A stretch of 35,238 nt of DNA from Thiohalomonas denitrificans (GTDB lineage Bacteria; Pseudomonadota; Gammaproteobacteria; Thiohalomonadales; Thiohalomonadaceae), in the NCBI RefSeq assembly GCF_016841685.1, contig NZ_JAENYR010000020.1, forward strand, positions 16,873-52,110, written 5' to 3'. The notes beneath the pieces were generated by a model that worked only from the letters and a program-made list of their open reading frames with translations, was not told where the DNA came from and ran no database searches. Numbering within the stretch: position 1 is the stretch's first letter; every line of letters starts with the position of its first letter. Below are positions 1 through 8,498 of the stretch, one piece after another. Position numbers and translations under genes: made by a program.

Positions 1-225
1 GGCGCGACAGATTCAATGAAAATCGCCGCGAGGGCGCGCCTCCTACCGGGAATATATCCCACCCCGAAGGGTAGGAGGGCCGCCCCCGGCGCGACAGATT
101 CAATGAAAATCGCCGCGAGGGCGCGCCTCCTACCGGGAATATTTCCCACCCCGAGGGTAGGAGGGCCGCCCTCGGCGCGATGCCATTCATGACGAAAATC
201 GCCGCGGGGGCGCGCCTCCGACCAT
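1..225. repeat. Tandem array of GC-rich palindromic (REP-like) units
   Basis: Two nearly identical units of about 87 bp (1-87 and 88-173) and a diverged half unit (174 to about 222) lie head to tail. Each unit contains an imperfect inverted repeat built from GGGCGCGCCTCCTACC on one arm and GGTAGGAGGGCCGCCC on the other, so a transcript could form long hairpins. The array runs off the left window edge. Related degenerate copies lie near 30526-30600 and 33265-33347, so this is a dispersed intergenic family, not a CRISPR: the units are adjacent, with no unique spacers. Confidence 0.85.
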
Positions 226-404
226 GCGGAAAGCGATTGCTGCCTTCCCATCCGGTCCGATAGCTCCTCTGTATTGCAGGCCGAACCTTTGCGAAGACGG
301 GCCGCCGTCCAATTCTCCAGCCTTTTAGACGGGGCAGCGCATACTGATGTCGCTCGCCGGCCCTGCGGGTCGGGGCACAGCACCAAACCCCGTCCCTCAT
401 CGGG

Positions 405-410
405 TATAAT
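405..410 (+). promoter_or_regulatory. Possible -10 box of valS
   Basis: A perfect TATAAT lies 75 nt before the valS start, downstream of the repeat array. No convincing TTGACA-like box is seen 17 nt upstream, so this is only a candidate. The remainder of 226-485 shows no ORF with coding character. Confidence 0.3.
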
Positions 411-485
411 TCGCTTCAATTTCCCCGACCGGCGCCTGTAAGCCCGGTCGCGTTTTTCAAAAAAGAGCCGAATTCGACGCACGCC

Positions 486-3437
486 ATGGAAAAAGCCTAC
501 AACCCGCACGCTATCGAACAGCGCTGGTACCAGTTCTGGGAAGACAATGGCCACTTCGCCCCCTCGGGCGAGGGCAACCCCTACTGCATCATGATCCCGC
601 CGCCCAACGTGACGGGTACGCTGCACATGGGACACGCCTTCCAGGACACCATCATGGATGCACTGACCCGATTTCACCGCATGAAGGGTGACAACACCCT
701 CTGGCAGGCGGGCTCGGACCATGCGGGGATTGCCACCCAGATGGTGGTCGAGAGGCAACTCGCCGTTGAGGGCAAGTCGCGCCACGACCTGGGCCGTGAA
801 GATTTCATTGAGCGCGTGTGGGAGTGGAAGGAGCAATCCGGCGGCCACATCACCCGTCAGCTGCGCCGCATGGGCGCCTCCCTGGACTGGTCGCGCGAGC
901 GTTTCACCATGGATGAAGGCCTCTCTGCCGCAGTGAAGGAGGTCTTTGTCCGCCTCCATGAAGAGGGGCTCATCTACCGCGGAAAGCGTCTCGTCAACTG
1001 GGACCCGGTACTGCATACCGCGGTCTCCGACCTGGAGGTGGTCTCCGGCGAGGAGCAGGGCCACCTCTGGCACATGCGCTATCCGCTCTCCGACGGCTCC
1101 GGCCATCTGGTGGTCGCCACCACCCGCCCCGAGACCATGCTGGGTGATACCGCCGTGGCAGTACATCCGGAGGACGAGCGCTACCAGCACTTGATCGGCA
1201 AGACGATCACCCTGCCCCTGGTCGGCCGCGAGATCCCCATCATCGCCGATGACTACGTCGACCCGGAGTTCGGTACCGGCTGCGTGAAGATCACCCCCGC
1301 CCACGACTTCAACGACTATGGCATGGGTCAGCGGCACAATCTGCCGATGATCAACGTCCTCACGGTGGATGCGCGGATCAACGACAACGCACCGGAAAAG
1401 TACCGCGGCAGGGACCGCTACGAGGCGCGTGACGAGATCATCCACGACCTCAAGGAAATGGAGTTGCTGGAGAAGATCGACGACCACAAGCTGATGGTCC
1501 CCCGCGGTGATCGCTCCGGCACCGTCATCGAGCCCTACCTCACCGACCAGTGGTTCGTGGATCTGACCCGCGACAAGCAGGAGGACGGCCGTACCGGCGG
1601 CAGGGCCGCGATCACCGACCCGGCCATCGAGGCGGTGCGCTCGGGCAGGATTAAATTCGTCCCGGGCAACTGGGACAACACCTATTACCACTGGCTGGAG
1701 AACATCCAGGACTGGTGCATTAGCCGCCAGATCTGGTGGGGGCACCGCATTCCCGCCTGGTACGACGAGACGGGCAACGTCTACGTCGGCCGCAGCGAGG
1801 CGGAGGTGCGCGACAAGCACGGCCTCGGCTTCGACGTGAAGCTGGCACAGGATGAGGATGTGCTCGACACGTGGTTCTCCTCCGCCCTCTGGCCCTTCTC
1901 CACCCTGGGCTGGCCGGAGCAGACCGCCGAACTGAAGACGTTCTATCCCACTTCGGTGTTGGTCACCGGCTTCGATATCATCTTCTTCTGGGTGGCCCGC
2001 ATGATCATGATGGGCCTGAAGTTCATGGATGACGTGCCCTTTCACGAGGTCTACATCCACGGCCTGGTGCGTGATTCCCACGGCCAGAAGATGTCGAAGT
2101 CCAAGGGCAATGTGCTCGACCCCATCGACCTGATCGACGGCATCGAACTCGAAGCGCTGGTGGAGAAGCGCACCTCCGGTCTCATGCAGCCGGAGAAGGC
2201 CAAGCAGATCGAAAAGGCCACCCGCAAGGAGTTTGCCGACGGCATTCCCGCCTACGGCACCGACGCCCTGCGCTTCACCTTCGCAGCCCTGGCCTCTACC
2301 GGCCGTGACATCAACTTCGACCTGGGCCGCATCGAAGGCTACCGCAACTTCTGCAACAAGCTGTGGAACGCGGCCCGGTACGTCTTGATGAATACGGAAG
2401 GTCAAGATTGTGGTGAATCGGGGGGGGCCCTGGAATACTCCCTCGCCGATCGCTGGATCCGCTCGCGCTTCCAGAAGGCGGTCAAAGAGGTGAACGAGTC
2501 CGTCGCCACCTACCGCCTCGATCGCGCAGCCCAGGCGATTTACGAGTTCACCTGGGACGAGTATTGCGACTGGTATCTGGAACTCTCCAAGCCGATCCTG
2601 ACGGGCGACGCACAGGGACGTGCTAGTGTCGCGGGAGGCAGGATGCCGGGAGCGACCGAAGCGAGTGAGGCGGCCAAGCGCGGAACCCGCCAGACCCTGG
2701 TTCAGGTGCTCGAAGCCCTGCTGCGCCTCGCCCACCCCATTATGCCCTTCATCACCGAAGAGATCTGGCAGCGAGCAGCCCCGCTGGCCGGGAAGCTCCC
2801 CTCTCCCTCAGGGAGAGGGGCTGGGGGCGACGCACAGGGAAGTGCTAGTGTCGCGGGAGGCAGGATGCCGGGAGCGACTGAGGGGGATCAGTCAGTCGTG
2901 GCTACATTGATGCGCCAGCCCTTCCCGGAACTCGACGAAGGGGATATCGCTCCCGATGCCGAAGCGGAAATGCACTGGGTCATGGACTTCATCATCGGCG
3001 TGCGCAAAATCCGCTCGGGTATGAATATCGCCCCGGGCAAGGCACTACCGGTCATTCTCGATGGCTACAGCGACGAGGACCAGGCCCGCATGGAGCGCAA
3101 CACCGCCTTCATCGAACGCCTCGCCCGCACCGAATCCGTCACATGGCTGGCCAAAGGTGAAGAGGCCCCCGAGGCCGCCACCGCCCTGGTCGGCAACATG
3201 AAGCTGCTGGTGCCCATGGCCGGGCTCATCGACAAGGATGCGGAACTGGCCCGCCTCACCAAGGAGTTCGACAAGCTCGGAAAGGAGCTGGAGCGCGGCA
3301 AAAAGAAACTGGAAAACGAAAGTTTTATCGCCAAGGCGCCCGAAGCGGTGGTTCAGAAGGAGAAGGACAAGGTAGCCGACATGGAAAACTCACTCAGAAG
3401 CCTTGAGGAACAGTTGGAGAAGATTCGGCGGATTTAA
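486..3437 (+). CDS. valS: Valyl-tRNA synthetase with in-frame repeat insertions
   Basis: Class I aminoacyl-tRNA synthetase that charges tRNA-Val in the cytoplasm and edits mischarged threonine. The HIGH motif appears as HMGH at residues 47-50 and KMSKS at 535-539. The CP1 editing region lies between them, the anticodon-binding helical domain follows, and a C-terminal coiled-coil arm (about 915-980) is rich in Lys and Glu. At 983 aa it is longer than the usual roughly 920-960. The excess comes partly from two copies of a [17 protein letters not shown] peptide (about residues 707-724 and 781-797), the second preceded by a palindromic-repeat peptide ([10 protein letters not shown]). Sequence on either side of both insertions matches normal ValS, so the ORF survived. 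No strong Shine-Dalgarno precedes the ATG, but the [11 protein letters not shown] start is typical of the family. Confidence 0.97.
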   Translation: MEKAYNPHAIEQRWYQFWEDNGHFAPSGEGNPYCIMIPPPNVTGTLHMGHAFQDTIMDALTRFHRMKGDNTLWQAGSDHAGIATQMVVERQLAVEGKSRHDLGREDFIERVWEWKEQSGGHITRQLRRMGASLDWSRERFTMDEGLSAAVKEVFVRLHEEGLIYRGKRLVNWDPVLHTAVSDLEVVSGEEQGHLWHMRYPLSDGSGHLVVATTRPETMLGDTAVAVHPEDERYQHLIGKTITLPLVGREIPIIADDYVDPEFGTGCVKITPAHDFNDYGMGQRHNLPMINVLTVDARINDNAPEKYRGRDRYEARDEIIHDLKEMELLEKIDDHKLMVPRGDRSGTVIEPYLTDQWFVDLTRDKQEDGRTGGRAAITDPAIEAVRSGRIKFVPGNWDNTYYHWLENIQDWCISRQIWWGHRIPAWYDETGNVYVGRSEAEVRDKHGLGFDVKLAQDEDVLDTWFSSALWPFSTLGWPEQTAELKTFYPTSVLVTGFDIIFFWVARMIMMGLKFMDDVPFHEVYIHGLVRDSHGQKMSKSKGNVLDPIDLIDGIELEALVEKRTSGLMQPEKAKQIEKATRKEFADGIPAYGTDALRFTFAALASTGRDINFDLGRIEGYRNFCNKLWNAARYVLMNTEGQDCGESGGALEYSLADRWIRSRFQKAVKEVNESVATYRLDRAAQAIYEFTWDEYCDWYLELSKPILTGDAQGRASVAGGRMPGATEASEAAKRGTRQTLVQVLEALLRLAHPIMPFITEEIWQRAAPLAGKLPSPSGRGAGGDAQGSASVAGGRMPGATEGDQSVVATLMRQPFPELDEGDIAPDAEAEMHWVMDFIIGVRKIRSGMNIAPGKALPVILDGYSDEDQARMERNTAFIERLARTESVTWLAKGEEAPEAATALVGNMKLLVPMAGLIDKDAELARLTKEFDKLGKELERGKKKLENESFIAKAPEAVVQKEKDKVADMENSLRSLEEQLEKIRRI
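2603..2656 (+). repeat. 54-bp repeat inside valS, copy 1
   Basis: This 54-bp segment matches 2825-2878 at 53 of 54 positions (one C/A difference at 2619). Both copies are in the same codon phase and encode GDAQG(R/S)[11 protein letters not shown]. It sits in the anticodon-binding domain, between the conserved LELSKPIL stretch and the [15 protein letters not shown] helix, where normal ValS has only a short linker. Confidence 0.9.
2798..2820 (+). repeat. Palindromic repeat inside valS
   Basis: A perfect inverted repeat with 11-bp arms (CCCCTCTCCCT / AGGGAGAGGGG) and a 1-nt centre. It resembles the CTCTCCCTCAGGGAGAG intergenic palindromes common in proteobacteria. Here it is translated as part of [10 protein letters not shown] and directly precedes the second 54-bp repeat. 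A diverged relative lies just after the gene at about 3450-3490. Confidence 0.85.
2825..2878 (+). repeat. 54-bp repeat inside valS, copy 2
   Basis: Second copy of the 54-bp element, 222 bp (74 codons) after the first and in the same reading phase. With the adjacent palindrome it forms a composite insertion between the ITEEIWQ...APLAG segment and the MRQPFPE segment of ValS. Confidence 0.9.
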
Positions 3438-3502
3438 CCGACGACCAACCCCTTCCCTTCTCCCCCAGGGAGAAGGCCAGGATTAGGGGAGTTGATTCCA
3501 AG

Positions 3503-3530
3503 AAAGGCGCCTTCGGGTGCCTTTTTCTTT
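3503..3530 (+). terminator. Rho-independent terminator of valS
   Basis: A 9-bp stem AAAGGCGCC / GGTGCCTTT closes a TTCG tetraloop and is followed by TTCTTT. It sits 65 nt after the valS stop. The next 250 nt (3531-3780) hold no gene that can be supported. Confidence 0.9.
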
Positions 3531-3782
3531 GGCTGATGGTCCGTATTCCTTGTAGGAATTTGCCTACAGACATCCTGGGATAAGTTCGGCAGACTTAAGG
3601 GACTTTCAGCTGTTTCCGTATAGCATCGGAAACACGGAATCTTTCTAACGCCTCTATTGGAATTCGATTTTATCTGATTTCTTGCCGGAAAAACGGAAGG
3701 TTAGCGTTGAATCCTGGGCCGGAGACGCAGTGTTATGAAGAATCCACATATTACGAAAAAGGCCGATTCGGCCTAGTCAACT

Positions 3783-3789
3783 GTTAGGC
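3783..3789 (+). other. Integron core site (GTTAGGC), left edge of cassette block
   Basis: GTTAGGC matches the GTTRRRY right core of integron attI/attC sites and lies 18 nt before the first cassette gene. Just upstream is a small hairpin (AGGCCGA / TCGGCCT, 3760-3774). No clear left RYYYAAC partner was found within the expected distance, so this may be an eroded attC or an attI-like end. It is supported mainly by the better sites downstream. Confidence 0.4.
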
Positions 3790-3807
3790 ATAGAAAAGGA
3801 GCGAAAC

Positions 3808-4383
3808 ATGGGTGGAATATCAATCTGGCAAATTTTGATAATTCTAATCTTCGTAGGAGCGATTTACGGAATTTACCGTTTTGCCAAGAATCCCCCGCCA
3901 GCGCAAACCAGTTCGGAAGGGCCAGCAGGAGTTGCTGGTTGGCTGTTATTGCTAGTGGTGGGGTTAATGTTCTTAGGCCCTTTAATGGGCGCTGGGCGCA
4001 TAAACACGGACATAATGTTGGCAGAATCTCAATATCCTAATTTAAAAGATGTTGAGTCATGGCAGCTATATAAGTCAGCTACATGGTGGTCATTTCTAGT
4101 ATTGGTGTGCTTAAGTATCTATGCGGGTTTTGGCCTTGCAAAAGGCAGAAAGCCAACCGTAGTAAAAAGAGCACAAATATTGCTTTGGGTTACTGGCCCA
4201 GCAGCATCAATGGTCTTGGGTATTTTTCTTCCTCTTTTCATTTTCGGTGAACTCGAATCTGATCCTCAAGTTTTCGGTGCGCTAATTGGCTCTATTCTGG
4301 CGGCGGCAATATGGACGGCTTATCTTTCTAAGTCGCGCAGGGTCAAAGCAACATATTTTCCGGTTGTGAATGAAAATGCCTAA
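3808..4383 (+). CDS. DUF2569-like multi-pass membrane protein (cassette gene)
   Basis: A 191-aa inner-membrane protein with about five hydrophobic segments (roughly 7-24, 41-61, 92-111, 124-149, 155-172). The GVAGWLLLLVVGL stretch and the C-terminal YLSKSRRVKATYFP resemble DUF2569-type proteins, whose function is unknown. A good AAGGAG ribosome site precedes the ATG. The TAA stop lies inside the GCCTAAC left core of an attC site, the usual arrangement in an integron cassette. Base composition is much richer in A+T than valS, which supports acquisition by transfer. The family call is from memory of sequence character and is moderately secure. Confidence 0.75.
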   Translation: MGGISIWQILIILIFVGAIYGIYRFAKNPPPAQTSSEGPAGVAGWLLLLVVGLMFLGPLMGAGRINTDIMLAESQYPNLKDVESWQLYKSATWWSFLVLVCLSIYAGFGLAKGRKPTVVKRAQILLWVTGPAASMVLGIFLPLFIFGELESDPQVFGALIGSILAAAIWTAYLSKSRRVKATYFPVVNENA

Positions 4384-4460
4384 CATTGCCATAAACTCGG
4401 ACCACAAAAAGCTGCGCTGCGCTCCGCTTTTTGTGTCTGGCTATGGCTGGCGTGTTCTCT
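4378..4460 (+). other. attC recombination site (right core degenerate)
   Basis: The left core is GCCTAAC (4378-4384). The inner arms are strongly self-complementary: GCCATA (4388-4393) pairs with TATGGC (4442-4447), and CACAAAAAGC (4403-4412) pairs with GCTTTTTGTG (4426-4435). The right core position reads GTTCTCT (4454-4460) instead of GTTRRRY, so recombination here may be weakened, or the junction may have been remodelled. Confidence 0.65.
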
Positions 4461-4472
4461 AGGTAGAACGCG

Positions 4473-5384
4473 ATGGGAATCGAGTCATTAATCCCGTTCG
4501 GCCTTGACGCTGAAAGCGGGCAATTAGTCGATGTTGGGAGTGTGAAACGGGGTAATGCTTGCGGGTGCATTTGTCCGTCTTGCCAAACACCGCTGGTCGC
4601 AAGACACGGTGATGAAAAGGAATGGCATTTTGCTCATCGTAGTCAAAATGTACACACTGAGACCCGGAAGGAATGTAAATATTCGTTCGCCGTATCCGTC
4701 CGCTTAATGATTCGGCAGCTTTCGAACGACGGTCTGAAGTTCAGAACACCGCGACTCGAACGCTCGCTGCCAGCATTCAGTGAAGACTCCTATGAGTCAG
4801 CGGATTTTGGTTATTTTGTAACCGAAGAATCTCTTTTAACACTAGAAGAAGTTCAGGTGGGAGCTAATTTCAGTGGGGTGACTGTAGATGTGCTAGGGCT
4901 CGTTGCAGGCGTACCATTCGTAGTGTTCGTCACCTATAAGGACAGAACCCTCCCTTCAGAGCTAAAAAACCCTTCAATAACCAAATGCGGTGTAGTTGAG
5001 CTCAATGTCAACGATGTGCCGGGGTTGTTCAAACAGGAAGAGAAAGGGCAGTACAAAGAGGTTCTTCGTAGGTATATAGAGGAAGAATCCAATGGAAAAG
5101 CGTGGGCTTATCATCCGCGCGAGCAGAGGCTAAGAGAAGTAGCGACGGCAAACCGTAAGTCGTGGTTGCTGCGGCAAAAAACCGAAGCAAAGGCTTATAC
5201 TAGCAATAGGCGCCATTGCCAAAACCAAGTTGTGTCGATGGTGGCTAGCTCCTCGAAAGAGAGTTATGGGTCGGTAGAACGTAGCATTGGGAATTACATT
5301 TGTGTGATGTGCAAGAGTACGTGGACAGGAACATCTAGGATATGCAAGAAATGCAATACCCATTTATATGCTACCGAAAACTAG
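4473..5384 (+). CDS. CoiA-like zinc-finger protein with degenerate nuclease motif (cassette gene)
   Basis: A 303-aa protein. Its N-terminal half carries the CoiA-family metal-binding pattern: C34-PS-C37, then a G-x-x-K/R-x-W-HFAH segment with H52 and H55. Next comes a beta-rich region (about 130-165) where CoiA-like proteins have a restriction-endonuclease-like core. Here it reads VDVLG...VVFVTYKDR, and the usual acidic residue before the T/K position is missing. The C-terminus (277-294) is a four-cysteine zinc ribbon, CVMC...CKKC. CoiA proteins act in natural competence, and related domains are carried on mobile elements; the role here is unknown. The ATG start lies just after attC 4378-4460, and a second attC follows the stop. 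Catalytic activity is doubtful. Confidence 0.65.
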   Translation: MGIESLIPFGLDAESGQLVDVGSVKRGNACGCICPSCQTPLVARHGDEKEWHFAHRSQNVHTETRKECKYSFAVSVRLMIRQLSNDGLKFRTPRLERSLPAFSEDSYESADFGYFVTEESLLTLEEVQVGANFSGVTVDVLGLVAGVPFVVFVTYKDRTLPSELKNPSITKCGVVELNVNDVPGLFKQEEKGQYKEVLRRYIEEESNGKAWAYHPREQRLREVATANRKSWLLRQKTEAKAYTSNRRHCQNQVVSMVASSSKESYGSVERSIGNYICVMCKSTWTGTSRICKKCNTHLYATEN

Positions 5385-5399
5385 TAGGCGCTGGCTAAA

Positions 5400-5468
5400 A
5401 CATAACACGTCGCTCCAGCGGAAGTCAGGCCGCGACGCGGCCTTCCTCGGCTGAGCTTGGCGTTAGGC
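5400..5468 (+). other. Complete attC recombination site
   Basis: A 69-bp site with left core ACATAAC (5400-5406, one mismatch to RYYYAAC) and perfect right core GTTAGGC (5462-5468). Between them the arms pair with small bulges: GCTCCAGC with GCTGAGC, GGAAG with CTTCC, and GGCCGC-GAC-GCGGCC as the apical hairpin. Bulged bases and poor sequence but good structural symmetry are hallmarks of attC sites. Confidence 0.75.
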
Positions 5469-5497
5469 TTCCCGCAGGAAAAACAAACATAATTGCT

Positions 5498-6097
5498 ATG
5501 AATGAATTTCTGAAAATCGAATACGAGCAGTGTCTTAGCTTGATTAAGTACTACGATGAGAGGCATCAATCCCTAGTCAAATTCTGTGCTGGTTTGTCGA
5601 GTGCCGTACCGTCGCTGTTGCTCACGATTTTCCAACTAGGTGACCAGGCAGCAACCCATTTCTGGGAGTTTACAGCGCTAATCTCGGGAGTCACGACTCT
5701 TGGTCTCCTGTCAGTTTATACGGTTCTTGTTCAAACAAGGCTGTATTTCATTTACCCAGTAAGACAAGTTAATGCAATCAGGCGCGTAGGGCTAGATTCG
5801 CAAACAGAATTTACGAACAATCAGATGTATCTGAATACCACTTTTAGTGCATTCAAGTGGTCAAGTTCTCACACGTTACTCAATGGTTTCGTAGCACTAC
5901 AGATCGGTGCGTTTTCCTCGCTATCAACATACTCCTTGTATGCTGATTCTACAAAGCCGGATTGTGCCGTCATTACAGCCGCGGGTATTGGTCTATTTTT
6001 ATCGCTCTTAGTTTTTGGGATTTCTGCTTGGTATCTTCACGCTAAAAGCAAGCAAAGTCCGGACAAGAGCATTCACGGAAGAGGGAAAGAAGAATGA
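5498..6097 (+). CDS. Four-TM membrane protein coupled to MBL hydrolase (cassette gene)
   Basis: A 199-aa protein with no recognised family. A short soluble N-terminus (1-25) precedes two hydrophobic segments (about 26-47 and 55-80). A roughly 45-residue polar loop rich in Asn and Thr follows, then two more segments (about 126-148 and 155-180) and a charged tail. The layout recalls small multi-TM partners of defence modules such as SLATT-type proteins, but that is only an architectural analogy. It begins 29 nt after the GTTAGGC of an attC, so it is the first gene of a cassette. Its TGA overlaps the ATG of the next gene (ATGA), which predicts translational coupling and joint function. Confidence 0.75.
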   Translation: MNEFLKIEYEQCLSLIKYYDERHQSLVKFCAGLSSAVPSLLLTIFQLGDQAATHFWEFTALISGVTTLGLLSVYTVLVQTRLYFIYPVRQVNAIRRVGLDSQTEFTNNQMYLNTTFSAFKWSSSHTLLNGFVALQIGAFSSLSTYSLYADSTKPDCAVITAAGIGLFLSLLVFGISAWYLHAKSKQSPDKSIHGRGKEE

Positions 6098-6936
6098 CTT
6101 TACGTGTCTTAATACACGACGTAGGCCATGGTCAAGCTGTGCATGCATTTACACCTGCAGGGCAGACGGTAGTCATTGACTTAGGGTGCTCTTCTGCGTT
6201 CTCTCCACTAGAATGGTTAAGTGGAATAACAAAGATAATTGATAGTTTGAAAATCACACACCCACATGGCGATCATATCGACGAGTTTTTGTTGCTAAAG
6301 AATATGGGGTTCAAGGTGCGCCAATTATGGCGACCAAGCTGGCTACCGAAAGAAGAAGTATACAAGCAAAACCAATCATCCTATTCGGGCAAGCTCGAGG
6401 CTTATTTCGAAATGTCCGACCGCTATACAGGGACAATTGCTGATGGAGAATTGGTCGGTGATCCCGCAGTCAGCGGGGGTGTTGCTATCACGCAATTTAA
6501 CTCGAAAAACTGCGGCGTATCTAATATCAATAATCATAGCGGCGTAATTGTATTCGATTATCTTGGTGTAAGCATAGTAATACCTGGTGACAATGAGCCG
6601 GCGTCATGGCGTGAGCTCATGAAACAACCAAAGTTTGTCTCAGCGATGAATAGTGCAAATGTTTTTATGGCTAGCCACCATGGAAGAGAGTCCGGTTATT
6701 GTGCGGACATATTTGAACGAAAGCCAAATCTATGTGTAGTAAGCGACGGACGAGCACAAGATACCGATGCACGTCAGAGATATTCGTATCACGCTAGGGG
6801 ATGGAATGTTAAGAAAAGAAATAGCTTGCCATCGGAAGAGCGATATTGTGTAACTACAAGGCGTGATGGATATATCGATATTAAGGTTGGGAAGAATACC
6901 AATGGCAAGGCCTATCTGTCAGTGGAAATCGGGTAA
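6094..6936 (+). CDS. Metallo-beta-lactamase-fold hydrolase, ComEC-C-terminal-like (cassette gene)
   Basis: A 280-aa soluble protein with the MBL metal-binding set. DVGHGQ (9-14) opens the fold, the HxHxDH motif is H56-P-H58-G-D60-H61, a later metal ligand lies in IPGDNEP (D166), and ASHHGRESGY (H195, H196) closes the site. The motif style (GDHID, SGVIVFDY...PGD, SHHG) is closest to the C-terminal hydrolase domain of ComEC/Rec2 and its stand-alone relatives. These are often phosphodiesterases or nucleases on nucleic acids; the substrate here is unknown. It overlaps the upstream membrane gene by 4 nt, and its stop is followed by the left half of an attC, so both genes form one cassette. The pairing suggests a membrane-linked effector module, which is inference. 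Confidence 0.85.
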   Translation: MTLRVLIHDVGHGQAVHAFTPAGQTVVIDLGCSSAFSPLEWLSGITKIIDSLKITHPHGDHIDEFLLLKNMGFKVRQLWRPSWLPKEEVYKQNQSSYSGKLEAYFEMSDRYTGTIADGELVGDPAVSGGVAITQFNSKNCGVSNINNHSGVIVFDYLGVSIVIPGDNEPASWRELMKQPKFVSAMNSANVFMASHHGRESGYCADIFERKPNLCVVSDGRAQDTDARQRYSYHARGWNVKKRNSLPSEERYCVTTRRDGYIDIKVGKNTNGKAYLSVEIG

Positions 6937-6951
6937 ATGCCCAGATTCAGA

Positions 6952-6985
6952 GCCTAACAATCGCATCCACTCGGACAGCAATAGT
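6952..6985 (+). other. Truncated attC (left half only)
   Basis: GCCTAAC (6952-6958) followed by AATCGCATCCACTCGGACA looks like the left arm of a typical attC after a cassette gene. No complementary right arm or GTTRRRY core appears before the next gene at 7004. A deletion or insertion has probably removed the right half. Confidence 0.55.
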
Positions 6986-7003
6986 TTGTCAACAGGTGCT
7001 CCC

Positions 7004-8487
7004 ATGCTGCTTTCGAATACTATCCGTGAAGAATGCTACCGGCAGTTGGCAGTACTCGAAAGTATGTTTGCCGATGTTGGGCTCGCGAACTTGGCCGAGA
7101 ACAGTCCTCATCATCCTGCTGTTCAACAATATCATCGACTCAATGATTTTGTCCGTTCCGGGGTGACATACCCGGATGAAGTAGAGGTTCTTCGCGAGAT
7201 TACAAGTGCTCTCCTCGACCGATCGGTGTGGGCAGTTGTACCTAGCGGTGCGGACTACTGGGCCTTTATTCCGAATGTGAACGCGCGGAAACGGGTCCGG
7301 GAGAATATTCTTGATCCTGACCAGTTCAACGATACCGTCGCGGAGGTTTTCTTCTGGAGTTGGTTGCACGAACAGACACAAGCCGCAGAACTGCTGGAAG
7401 AAACGGGGCTCCCGGACATAGTGATCGCTCCGGGCACTCACACCGAAGTGTGGGCTGAAGTGAAACGTGTCCGTCTGGGAAAGAGCCCGATGCGGATAGC
7501 TGAGGTAATCGGCAAGGCCAACCGTCAAATCAAGAATGCACAGCCGAGAAAGCAGGTGTTGTATTCCTCAGTATTGAACGTGCTGTCCAGCGGGTTGCTC
7601 TCGATGATGAAGTCCCAAACGACATTCTCCCGTACATAGCGGAGGTGGAACGTAGACTGGGGAGTGACTTCAATCGAAGCGCTGGCCGCGTCATTATTTC
7701 ATGGGATGACTTTGTCATCGACACCGAACCCGGTCAGGGGATCACCTACGCATTCCGGCGACGTTCGGTAACTCGTGAGCATCGGCAACCACGCGCTGAA
7801 GTGTGCCTCCCTCCGAACGTTACGCAGGTTGAGAGGACTATTAGTATTTCCATTGATTGGCCAGAAGAAGCTGAAGAAAAGCGTACGGGGCATGGCCCGA
7901 GACTTGGGCTCGGCAGCGCCGTTGTCGGTCCAAGTTTTCGCGAGTTCAACGCATCATGGGATGGAATTCGCCCACAGCATGCTCTTGAGGCGTTCCACAA
8001 ACCTGATGCCGTATACCGCTATCAATTCCGCTTCGGAGACGGTGAGCAGCTTTTGATTACCCGCCGCGTGAAAGTCACGCGTCAACAGTTCACGATGCTG
8101 CTAGTCGCTCATCCGCTCGCTGATGGCCGCCATGAAATTAGCGATGCATACCGCCTATATGATGATGAGGATTCACATGGAGAGCTTCACCATCACCCAA
8201 TGGCCGCTTTCGAGGTGCTGGTCTCACGGTATGGTGTACCGTTCTCCTTTCCCAGCCCATCAGGGCTAGTCATGATCAAATTCCTGAGGGCGGCCAGGTT
8301 AGCACTATCAACCGCATCACCAAACGCATTGTTTCGCCTGCTTGGGCTTCCGGAGGGGGTGGACGCGCTCAGCAGTGCGGCACGAATCCATACGGTACAA
8401 GCGGCGACACCGACGTGCGAGATCGAGTGGCTGTGGTTCCTCGATGAAAAGCGATACCGAGCGGATATTCGCAAGTATCTTCGCTAA
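7004..8487 (+). pseudogene. PD-(D/E)xK nuclease-like gene broken by a -1 frameshift
   Basis: Two ORFs read as one protein. The first (7004-7639, ATG after AGGTG) has the restriction-like motif P137-D138...E152-V-K154 (LPDIVI...WAEVKRV) and then ANRQIKNA. The second frame is open from 7504 to 8487 and continues the fold smoothly as AGVVFLSIERAV. The natural switch point is the AAA run at about 7549-7552, and one missing base restores a 494-aa ORF (span 1484 nt). The second ORF alone would need a GTG at 7645 with no proper ribosome site. The C-terminal 300 residues are not recognised. Sequencing error, real inactivation or programmed slippage are all possible; a simple deletion in the A-run is most likely. 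GC is higher than in the preceding cassettes, so its origin may differ. Confidence 0.6.
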
Positions 8488-8498
8488 TCTGATCCAGC

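Noticed and set aside
1-173. CRISPR array
   Set aside because: Units are about 87 bp, directly adjacent, palindromic and without unique spacers.
2603-2878. Intein in valS
   Set aside because: The inserts are only about 18-35 residues and lack splicing-domain motifs; they match short repeat elements instead.
3643-3789. A full-length attC or attI before the first cassette gene
   Set aside because: A possible left core TTCTAAC breaks the RYYYAAC rule, and its flanks do not pair with the right end; only the right core GTTAGGC is supported.
6989-7528. 179-codon - strand frame opposite the nuclease-like gene
   Set aside because: The + strand frame contains the PD...EVK motif and fits the cassette orientation; the - strand frame has no domain signal.
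7530-7560. Programmed -1 frameshift site
   Set aside because: There is no X-XXY-YYZ slippery heptamer and no clear downstream pseudoknot; a one-base deletion in the A-run is simpler.
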